From positions 1-11,404 of the forward strand of contig JAISML010000004.1 of NCBI GenBank assembly GCA_031276775.1: a stretch of DNA of 11,404 nt. Reading direction: 5' to 3'. This document shows positions 1 through 5,603 of the stretch, one piece after another (the first letter of the stretch is position 1; each line of letters opens with the position of its first letter). The notes beneath the pieces are model-generated. The model ran no database searches. It worked only from the letters and a program-made list of their open reading frames with translations, and was not told the DNA's origin. The stretch is from Eubacteriales Family XIII. Incertae Sedis bacterium. GTDB lineage: Bacteria; Bacillota; Clostridia; Peptostreptococcales; Anaerovoracaceae. The translations under genes and the position numbers were made by a program.

Positions 1-1546
1 CGCCGTCCGGGGAAGACTGCCCGATCGCGTCCGGATCGAAACAGACGGGATTGGAGATCCATTTCACGCAGTCGCAGAAATATCCCCAATACTGTCTGTC
101 CACGCGCGAAAGCGAGAGCACGGCGTCCGCGAGTCTGTAGACGGACGGCATCTCGTGATAGTACCCGTCCCCGAACAACAGCATGAATTGCGCAATGCTG
201 TGCGCGTACATCACGAACGGAACGCCCGAGGATTTTACGAGCAGCATGTCCCACAGCGCGAACGGATTGACCCATGCGTGATAGACCATCAGATCCACGC
301 CGTGTTCCGCAAGCGCGGCCCGCAGCCGCTCCGCGCGCGCGCCAAACGCACCGGGAACCTGTCCGCGCGGCAGAACGACGCGCGTGACGCTTGGCGCAAC
401 GGGATAATCCTCCGCATGCGGCGGCTCTTCCGTAAAGAGGACGACTTTGAACCCCATCCCAAGCCAAAGTTCCGTCAATGCCGAGATGATGCGTTCCGTC
501 CCGCCGTTGCGCAACCGGTAATAGAAGGTCGCGATCGTGCGGACATCCCGCTTGGCGCTTTCCAAGGACTTCGCGCCAAAGGCGCCGTCCGCGACCGCTT
601 TTTTTTCCTCCCGGAGCAGATCCGCCAGACCGGAGACGGCGTCGACGGCGCCCCACGCGCCCACAAGCGCGTCAAAACCCCGCGCCCGGTCTTTCCGATC
701 CAGGGCGATCCAGCTGCGGACACAATTGGCGAGGAGCAGCTCTCGCGCGCGCGCGTAAGCGTCCGCGCACCGATCCAATGCGCCGTTTCGCTCCAGGAAT
801 TGCCGGATCAGACGGACGACGTCGCCCTGACCGCAATATTTTTCAAACCGCGCGCCGTCCGGCTTGCTTCCCCCCGTGATGCCGCGGCCGAGATAATAAG
901 TGTACAGACCTTTGCCGCCGACGCCTCTGTAGGAGTTTGCAAAATACAGAAACAAAAAGAACATATACAGATCGTCGCCCATGACGATGCGCGCATCCGA
1001 CATTTCGGCGCAGGCCCGCTTCATCGGTTCCGCCGCGAACACTTTGCCGTGCAGGGTCCACGAGACCTTGTCGCGCGCGATGCACTCCGAGAGCAGACGC
1101 CCGGAGCGGATCTTGCCTCGGTGAGGCGTTACAAAAGCCTGAACGGCGCGGAGTTCATCCACGCCCACATCGCCCTCGGCGACGACATTTTCGGGAAACT
1201 GGAGCAGATCGACCGCGCCGCGCGACAGTCTGCGCGCGATGATCCCGCAGGCATCCGGCGCAAGCGTGTCGTCGCCGTCCACAAAGAGGATGTACGCCCC
1301 GGACGCCGCCTCGGCGCCGCGCTTTCGCGCATGGGCGGAACCGCCGTTTTCCCCAAGAAAGATCGGGACGACCCGTCCGTCGCGCGCCGCGTAATCCGCA
1401 AGGATCTCCTTGGAACCGTCCGAGGAACCGTCGTCCACCGCGACGACTTCGATGTCCGCAAATGTCTGGGCAAGCACACTGTCAAGCGTCGCGCCGATGT
1501 AGCGCGCCACGTTGTATACCGGTATTACCACAGATAGTTGAGCCAT
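1..1546 (-). CDS. Two-domain glycosyltransferase, GT2 fused to GT4 (3' end outside window)
   Basis: Cytoplasmic glycosyltransferase predicted to add sugars to a surface polysaccharide. I read 515 codons without a stop from the ATG at 1546 to the window edge. Residues 1 to about 230 are a family-2 domain: VVIPVYN near residues 6-12, VDDGSSDGS at 37-45, a DGDD metal/nucleotide-sugar motif at 90-93, and MGDD near 189-192 in the place where these enzymes carry their acidic ED motif. A helical linker follows. From about residue 336 an N-terminal GT4 (GT-B fold) Rossmann domain begins, with NGGTER near 347-352 and a YAHS segment near 447-450. The reading frame leaves the window about where the donor-binding half (with the EX7E motif) should start, so the complete protein is probably 700 residues or more. 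AAGGAA lies 7 nt before the ATG. It sits 137 nt after the ABC ATPase gene. Acceptor and donor sugars cannot be told from sequence. Confidence 0.88.
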   Translation of the reverse strand, partial: MAQLSVVIPVYNVARYIGATLDSVLAQTFADIEVVAVDDGSSDGSKEILADYAARDGRVVPIFLGENGGSAHARKRGAEAASGAYILFVDGDDTLAPDACGIIARRLSRGAVDLLQFPENVVAEGDVGVDELRAVQAFVTPHRGKIRSGRLLSECIARDKVSWTLHGKVFAAEPMKRACAEMSDARIVMGDDLYMFFLFLYFANSYRGVGGKGLYTYYLGRGITGGSKPDGARFEKYCGQGDVVRLIRQFLERNGALDRCADAYARARELLLANCVRSWIALDRKDRARGFDALVGAWGAVDAVSGLADLLREEKKAVADGAFGAKSLESAKRDVRTIATFYYRLRNGGTERIISALTELWLGMGFKVVLFTEEPPHAEDYPVAPSVTRVVLPRGQVPGAFGARAERLRAALAEHGVDLMVYHAWVNPFALWDMLLVKSSGVPFVMYAHSIAQFMLLFGDGYYHEMPSVYRLADAVLSLSRVDRQYWGYFCDCVKWISNPVCFDPDAIGQSSPDG

Positions 1547-1567
1547 GTTTGCTTCCTTGTCATTGCC

Positions 1568-1604
1568 CGCGCGGGGAATCCGCGGCGCCCGCGCCCGGAA
1601 AGCC
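1568..1604. repeat. Hairpin-forming repeat, copy 1
   Basis: A 37-nt G+C-rich unit, copied at 1639-1674 with one 1-nt indel and one substitution. It contains an inverted repeat, GCGCGGG at 1569-1575 against CCCGCGC at 1588-1594 (7 bp, 12-nt loop). It lies in the 137-nt gap between the ABC ATPase and the GT2-GT4 gene. No T-tract follows on the transcribed strand, so it is not a canonical intrinsic terminator. It may stabilise or attenuate the mRNA, or be a member of a dispersed repeat family. Confidence 0.75.
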
Positions 1605-1638
1605 TCTGAATATGGTTGTTGCTGCCGGCCGTCATAAG

Positions 1639-1674
1639 CGCGCGGGGATCCGCGGCGTCCGCGCCCGGAAAGCC
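1639..1674. repeat. Hairpin-forming repeat, copy 2
   Basis: Second copy of the unit at 1568-1604, about 70 nt away in direct orientation. The stem is reduced to 6 bp (1640-1645 with 1659-1664) because a C-to-T difference at 1658 breaks the innermost pair. It begins only 10 nt after the stop codon of the ABC ATPase gene. The bases between the two copies are not repeated, so this is a duplicated element rather than a longer tandem duplication. Confidence 0.75.
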
Positions 1675-1683
1675 CGTTCCGCG

Positions 1684-2430
1684 CTAATTGTCCGCCATGT
1701 GCTGTTCGTAGTATGCCGCCGCCTGCTCGATATCGGTGTCGCAGACCATGCGTCCTTCTTTCAGCACGATGCCGCGCTTGCAGAACTTCTTTGCGACGTC
1801 GATGGAATGCGTGACGAAGATCAGCGTCACATTGTCCTTCTCGATGAGCGCGTTGACTTTCTCCAAACATTTCGCCTGAAAGACTTTGTCGCCCACGCTC
1901 AGCGCCTCGTCCACGATGAAAACCTCCGGTTCGATGCACACGTTGACCGCAAATCCGAGTTTCGCCCGCATGCCGCTGGAATACGTTCTGACCGGCTGAT
2001 CGATGTACTCGCCCAATTCGGCGAACGCCACGATCTCCTCTTCCCGTCTTTCGATCTCCTTGTCCTTCAGTCCCATCAACTGTCCTTTGAGATAGATGTT
2101 GTCCCGTCCCGACATCTCCTCGTCAAAGCCGGCGGTGAGTTCCAGCAGCGCGCTGACCCTGCCCTCCACGACGATGTCTCCCTCGGTGGGAAAGGCCACG
2201 CCCGTGATCATCTTCAGGATGGTGGATTTGCCCGCGCCGTTCCTGCCGATGAAAGCAAGGGATTCTCCCTGCCGGACGGAGAAACTCACATTGTCCACCG
2301 CCCGTTTCTCCGTGTGTTTCACGCCTTTCCAAAACACCGAAAGCAACCGCAGTTTGTCGCTGCGGTACAGTTTGTACGTCTTGGTGACGTTCCTGAATTC
2401 AATGGCTGTTTTTCTGTCCGTACTTTCCAT
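1684..2430 (-). CDS. ABC transporter ATP-binding protein, polysaccharide/teichoic-acid export (TagH/Wzt-like)
   Basis: ATPase subunit that powers export of a lipid-linked glycan together with the permease encoded just upstream. The protein has 248 residues from the chosen ATG: Walker A GRNGAGKST at 62-70, signature YSSGM at 150-154, Walker B with VFIVDEAL at 170-177, and the switch histidine at H208 (VTHS). TKTYKLY near residues 16-22 is typical of the TagH/RfbE/Wzt group. It ends shortly after the ATPase fold, so it lacks the C-terminal carbohydrate-binding domain of Wzt proteins that recognise a chain-terminating modification. Start choice: the ATG at 2430 fits the family's N-terminus. An in-frame ATG at 2508 would add 26 Arg/Asp-rich residues; it has a GAGAG stretch 4 nt before it and cannot be excluded. 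The gap to the permease is 128 nt with the first start, 50 nt with the second. Confidence 0.93.
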   Translation of the reverse strand: MESTDRKTAIEFRNVTKTYKLYRSDKLRLLSVFWKGVKHTEKRAVDNVSFSVRQGESLAFIGRNGAGKSTILKMITGVAFPTEGDIVVEGRVSALLELTAGFDEEMSGRDNIYLKGQLMGLKDKEIERREEEIVAFAELGEYIDQPVRTYSSGMRAKLGFAVNVCIEPEVFIVDEALSVGDKVFQAKCLEKVNALIEKDNVTLIFVTHSIDVAKKFCKRGIVLKEGRMVCDTDIEQAAAYYEQHMADN

Positions 2431-2558
2431 GTTTCGCCCGACGGCATCCTTTCTTTCCCTGTCCGGCTCGGCGGTTTCCCCTTGCCTGTCCCGCCGGCAA
2501 CCTCCCATGTTTCTCTCACCGGATCGGCGATGTTCCTTTGCTTACCCCGTCGATCGCG

Positions 2559-3365
2559 CTACAGCACGTCCGGGATCTCCTTGTACAGTTTCTTGTAACT
2601 CCATACGGCCAATATGACCATCACGACAAAGGTACAGCTGAAAGTAAGCAGTTTCACAGGTTCTTCCCAGATCCACACCTTGTACAGAAACACGTCCCTG
2701 TATCCCTCCGCGCAGAACGTTACCGGGTTGAACATGAGCACCGTGCGTATCCACGGCGTGTTGATCATGCGCACGTCAAACAGGATGCCGGACAGCCAGA
2801 ACACGGCCGTGACGAACGATACCACGAAATTCATGAAGTCCTTGCTGATGGCGGACAGCATCGCGGCGAACAGAGCCCAATTGGAGAAAAAGATGAACAT
2901 GAGCGCCATGTAGAGGGGCAATTGCAACAGATAAATATCCGGATAATACCCGTAGACCGCGAAGATGATCAGCACGATGATCATGAGGAAGAGGTGAACG
3001 ATGAGCTTCGATATCCCGATAAATGTGGTGATGGTGCTCACGGGGAATTTCATCTTCGTGATGAGATAGCTGTAGGTCAGATAGGCGGATGTGCCGCCCG
3101 TGATCATCTCATCCATGTAGAACCACGGAATCAGCCCCGCGATCAGCCACAGGATGTAAGGGTCGCCGCTTGCCGTTGCGCCGGCGCGAAAGCCGACGGT
3201 CAGCACGAACCAGAAGACGACGATGGTGACGGTGGGCTTGACCAACGCCCAACCCCAGCCGAACGCAGTGCCGCTGTAAGTCTTGATGATATCGGACTTT
3301 GCCAGCTTGAATATCTGGTGCTTCCAAATAAAATGATCACGCAATATGCCAAACAGTGTTTTCAT
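2559..3365 (-). CDS. ABC-2 type permease of polysaccharide exporter (TagG/Wzm-like)
   Basis: Integral membrane subunit, 268 residues, forming with the downstream ATPase a transporter that moves undecaprenyl-linked glycan across the cytoplasmic membrane. A cytoplasmic N-terminus with SDIIKTYSG near residues 24-32, as in TagG/RfbA/KpsM relatives, is followed by about six hydrophobic segments. GLIPWFYMDEMI near 77-88 is the conserved ABC-2 motif, and MFNPVT lies in the C-terminal half. The open frame extends upstream to 3524, but that stretch crosses the promoter at 3435-3463, so the start must lie downstream of it; ATG 3365 matches the family N-terminus. A GTG at 3374 is a minor alternative. 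No good Shine-Dalgarno sequence precedes either start, unlike most genes here. First gene of a new transcription unit that probably includes the ATPase and perhaps the GT2-GT4 gene. Confidence 0.93.
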   Translation of the reverse strand: MKTLFGILRDHFIWKHQIFKLAKSDIIKTYSGTAFGWGWALVKPTVTIVVFWFVLTVGFRAGATASGDPYILWLIAGLIPWFYMDEMITGGTSAYLTYSYLITKMKFPVSTITTFIGISKLIVHLFLMIIVLIIFAVYGYYPDIYLLQLPLYMALMFIFFSNWALFAAMLSAISKDFMNFVVSFVTAVFWLSGILFDVRMINTPWIRTVLMFNPVTFCAEGYRDVFLYKVWIWEEPVKLLTFSCTFVVMVILAVWSYKKLYKEIPDVL

Positions 3366-3381
3366 CCATGCCACGCTTTTG

Positions 3382-3399
3382 CGCGCAATCCCTTGCGCG
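3382..3399 (-). promoter_or_regulatory. GNRA-capped hairpin in the 5' leader of the exporter permease
   Basis: A perfect 7-bp stem (3382-3388 with 3393-3399) closes a four-base loop that reads GGGA in the mRNA, a GNRA tetraloop. Its 3' side ends 16 nt before the chosen ATG at 3365. The only purine-rich Shine-Dalgarno-like run nearby (AAGGGA) is in the loop and the adjoining stem base pairs. This suggests structured control of translation or mRNA stability, but no function is shown. Confidence 0.5.
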
Positions 3400-3434
3400 A
3401 TCTCTTCCCCGAACAGTCCAAACGATCTTTGAGC

Positions 3435-3463
3435 ATTATAGCACAAAGCGCGCCGGGGGGCAA
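3435..3463 (-). promoter_or_regulatory. Sigma-A/sigma-70-type promoter with extended -10, upstream of the exporter genes
   Basis: Read on the minus strand: TTGCCC (-35, 3463-3458; four of six matches to TTGACA), a 17-nt spacer, then TATAAT (-10, 3440-3435; perfect). TG sits one base before the -10 (3443-3442), making it an extended -10. The predicted start of transcription is near 3428, giving a leader of about 63 nt before the permease ATG at 3365. The A+T-rich -10 stands out in a G+C-rich surround. Confidence 0.72.
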
Positions 3464-3487
3464 TTACAGCGGTGTTACAAGCGCGGA

Positions 3488-3511
3488 ACGCCCAAAGATC
3501 CAAAGCCCCAA
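3488..3511. repeat. Three tandem 8-bp repeats (NNCCAAAG) upstream of the exporter promoter
   Basis: Three consecutive octamers on the plus strand, GCCCAAAG, ATCCAAAG and CCCCAAAG, share the core CCAAAG (CTTTGG on the transcribed strand). They lie roughly 60 to 83 nt upstream of the predicted transcription start of the permease. A flanking TGGGC at 3516-3520 mirrors GCCCA at 3488-3492. They could be binding sites for a regulator, or a chance low-complexity run. Confidence 0.4.
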
Positions 3512-3546
3512 AGTCCGTGGGCAAAACCGCAGGGAATGCCCGGTTT

Positions 3547-3574
3547 GCGCCGGGGAGGCCGCACGGTCCGGCGC
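3547..3574 (-). other. Inverted repeat just after the GT2 gene, possible weak or factor-dependent terminator
   Basis: GCGCCGG (3547-3553) and CCGGCGC (3568-3574) form a perfect 7-bp stem with a 14-nt loop, starting 7 nt after the stop codon of the GT2 gene. The bases following on the transcribed strand begin AAACC, not a U-tract, so it is not a canonical intrinsic terminator. Its place between the end of one likely operon and the promoter of the next makes a termination or 3'-end-protection role plausible. Confidence 0.35.
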
Positions 3575-3581
3575 TGTCCCG

Positions 3582-4565
3582 TCAACCCTTAAACAGCAGC
3601 AGCTTCAGGCGGAACAGCGCCGCGTACAACCGGAACGTGAACCTGCAAACCGTTTTGAAATACCGATTCTTCCCGGTTTTGCGCGTATTCAGGATCGCGT
3701 TTTTCCTCCACGCCGGGAAAGCTTCGCTGAGCAGATTCCAAGAATCCCGCAGACAGTCCCGTCTGACCTTGGCGTCCCCGATGCGAACCATGCGCAGAAA
3801 AGAACTGCCCAAGAGAAAGCGGACATACAGGTATTCGACGCCGCTCCCATATGTGCCGGGCGCGCCGAAATACGCGTTGTCGCGGTAATGGTCGGCAATG
3901 TGTCCCAAGACCGCAAACACATCCCTCGTCCGTTCGGTCTGCCGGTTGATGATGGAGTCCTCCCGTTGGACATAATGATAGCCGACCCTGTGAACGGACG
4001 CGACTCCGTTGATGTGCGGCAGCAACGTGTAAAAGAACGCAATGTCCTCGTACTGCAAACCCTCAGGGAAACAAACGCCGGCTTCCTCGACGATCCGCCG
4101 CCTGTAGAGCTTGTTGCACGCCATGACGCGCCCGCGCAGGAAGATGTCCGCCGTATCCGCATAATCGGCGGCGCCGTCCGTGACGCTCCGCTGCGGCCAA
4201 ACCCAATCGAAGTCGCACTCCGCGACGTCGCTGTCCGTCTCTTTTGCCGCAGCGTACAACAGCTCAAACATGTCGCGCTCCACAAAATCATCGGAATCGA
4301 CAAAGGCGATGTATTCCCCCGTCGCCCGGCGCATGCCGCAGTTGCGCGCGCTCGACAGACCGCCGTTTTCTTTCTTGAGATATACAATTTTATCGGGATG
4401 TCCTGCGAGACAGGCGAGCAGAATCCGCTCGGATCCGTCCGTCGAACCGTCGTTGACGAGCAGAATTTCCATGTCCTCCATCGTCTGCCCGACGACGGAA
4501 TCCAGGCATCGTTCCAAATACCGTTCCGTATTGTACACGGGAATGATCACGCTGACCTTCGGCAT
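3582..4565 (-). CDS. Family-2 glycosyltransferase (capsule/exopolysaccharide type)
   Basis: Inverting glycosyltransferase, 327 residues, that probably transfers a sugar from a nucleotide donor to a growing lipid-linked repeat unit. GT-A motifs are complete: VSVIIPVYN at 4-12, NDGSTDGS at 38-45, ENGGLSSARN at 66-75, DSDD at 90-93 (metal and nucleotide-sugar binding), and QYEDIAF at 171-177 with the catalytic-region ED. The basic C-terminal tail, rich in Arg, Lys, Phe and Leu, is compatible with membrane contact. AAGGAG lies 8 nt before the ATG; another ATG at 4572 is out of frame. It starts 22 nt after the PssE-like gene and is the last gene before a 216-nt gap containing a new promoter. Sugar specificity cannot be assigned. 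Confidence 0.93.
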   Translation of the reverse strand: MPKVSVIIPVYNTERYLERCLDSVVGQTMEDMEILLVNDGSTDGSERILLACLAGHPDKIVYLKKENGGLSSARNCGMRRATGEYIAFVDSDDFVERDMFELLYAAAKETDSDVAECDFDWVWPQRSVTDGAADYADTADIFLRGRVMACNKLYRRRIVEEAGVCFPEGLQYEDIAFFYTLLPHINGVASVHRVGYHYVQREDSIINRQTERTRDVFAVLGHIADHYRDNAYFGAPGTYGSGVEYLYVRFLLGSSFLRMVRIGDAKVRRDCLRDSWNLLSEAFPAWRKNAILNTRKTGKNRYFKTVCRFTFRLYAALFRLKLLLFKG

Positions 4566-4587
4566 CCTGCATTCTCCTTCAACGCGT

Positions 4588-5067
4588 TCAGCGCGCGTCG
4601 ATAAAATCCGCCACGATTTTCATGACGCGCTCCGTATTGCTCACATAGGGTTTGGGGACAAAATCCGCAAGTCCGGACAGCGCCGGTTCCAAATCCCGCA
4701 TGTCGAAGACGCCTTTGATGTAGCCTTTGTCGTGAAAAGCCCTGACGATCTGTACCTGGTGATCGTTCACGTGCTCGCCGCACCGTTTCATTCTCGGCGC
4801 CGCGATCACCTTTTTCCCCGCTTTGACGCAATTGAGGATGGAGCCTACGCCGCCGTGCGTGACGACGGCGTCCGCACGCCCGACCAAGCGCCGGAACTCC
4901 TCGTTTGGCAAAAAGTCAAGCGTCCGCATCCTGTCGGAAGCGTACTTCGTGTGACCGCATTGCGCGATCACGGGATCCGAGATCACGCCTTTGCCGATGA
5001 GTTCGTCCACGGCCGCAAGCAATCTCGGAAAGCCGAGCGGTTGCGTTCCCAACAGCACCAAGATCAT
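4588..5067 (-). CDS. PssE/Cps14G-like glycosyltransferase catalytic subunit (Alg13-type, GT28 C-terminal domain)
   Basis: Small soluble protein, 159 residues, equivalent to the C-terminal half of a GT28 (MurG-like) enzyme. In known pairs (PssD/PssE, Cps14F/Cps14G, eukaryotic Alg14/Alg13) this half binds the UDP-sugar and is active only with its membrane partner, usually adding the second sugar to a lipid-linked primer. Visible motifs are ILVLLGTQ at 2-9, VTHGGVGSI at 69-77 (the donor-binding glycine-rich turn), and NDHQ at 101-104 (the HQ typical of the family). The open frame runs 34 codons further up, but alignment with LGTQ-type N-termini and a GGTGGGGA run about 7 nt before it favour ATG 5067. 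It follows its partner gene by 58 nt. Confidence 0.9.
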   Translation of the reverse strand: MILVLLGTQPLGFPRLLAAVDELIGKGVISDPVIAQCGHTKYASDRMRTLDFLPNEEFRRLVGRADAVVTHGGVGSILNCVKAGKKVIAAPRMKRCGEHVNDHQVQIVRAFHDKGYIKGVFDMRDLEPALSGLADFVPKPYVSNTERVMKIVADFIDAR

Positions 5068-5125
5068 ACGCGCATCCCCACCGTCGGGATCGCCAACCCT
5101 TGACCGGCAACAGCGCGGAAACCCC

Positions 5126-5596
5126 TCAATAGATCGAACCTCCGCACACCGCTTTCGGATACAGCGCAAGCATTTCCTCCCACTGGACGATGAACATGTC
5201 CGCGATCGGATACACCATGCGCCCCGCCAACGTCTTGCTGTCCCTGTTGGCGAACGTCTCTATGAAGATGACGCCGGCGCGGAACAACTTCGCGATATAG
5301 CACATGGGCACGGCGGTATGGGTTCCGGTCGTGACGACAAACGCGGGTCTGTATTTCACAAACAGTCCAAAACTCTTCACGGAATTGGCGAACAATTTAA
5401 AAGGGTACGTCAGCATGTTCTTCCTCGTTCCCGGGCACAGAAACGAAAATCGGTCGCCATAGACGTCTTTCAAACTTTCCGTGGACGGATCGCGCTCCGT
5501 CACGATGTGATAATCGTACCGCGCGAAAAGCGGTTTCAATTGCATCAGTTCGTCGAGATGCCCGCCCGTACTGGCAATGAACATCACTTTTTTCAT
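5126..5596 (-). CDS. PssD/Cps14F-like glycosyltransferase accessory subunit (Alg14-type)
   Basis: Partner of the PssE-like protein, 156 residues. Alg14-type proteins anchor the catalytic subunit at the membrane and bring the lipid acceptor to it. Family motifs seen: ASTGGHLDEL at 8-17, VTERD at 32-36, VVTTGTHTAVP at 87-97, FIETFAN at 111-117, and VQWEEM near 137-142. The length matches the family (about 150). The hydrophobic start and the stretch around 62-86 are candidate membrane-associated segments. The ATG is 7 nt beyond the stop codon of the M28 peptidase gene, and its Shine-Dalgarno sequence lies inside that gene's last codons, which indicates translational coupling. Confidence 0.93.
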   Translation of the reverse strand: MKKVMFIASTGGHLDELMQLKPLFARYDYHIVTERDPSTESLKDVYGDRFSFLCPGTRKNMLTYPFKLFANSVKSFGLFVKYRPAFVVTTGTHTAVPMCYIAKLFRAGVIFIETFANRDSKTLAGRMVYPIADMFIVQWEEMLALYPKAVCGGSIY

Positions 5597-5603
5597 GCCC
5601 GCG

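Noticed and set aside
155..1537. A 460-codon plus-strand open frame near the left edge that would be the only complete gene there.
   Set aside because: It is the in-phase complement of the GT2-GT4 gene, which reads without a stop for 515 codons on the minus strand and has clear GT2 and GT4 motifs.
3366..3524. Upstream extension of the permease frame by 53 codons.
   Set aside because: It runs through the predicted promoter and transcription start near 3428, and the extra residues do not resemble ABC-2 permease N-termini.
2538..4604. A 688-codon plus-strand open frame spanning the permease, the intergenic gap and the GT2 gene.
   Set aside because: In-phase complement of both minus-strand genes; it crosses two unrelated, motif-rich genes and a promoter region, and its product looks like antisense translation (rich in Arg, His, Asp).
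5068..5169. Upstream extension of the PssE-like frame by 34 codons, overlapping the PssD-like gene.
   Set aside because: The extra residues are Arg/Cys-rich and unlike the family, whose proteins start directly with the ILVLLGTQ-type strand.
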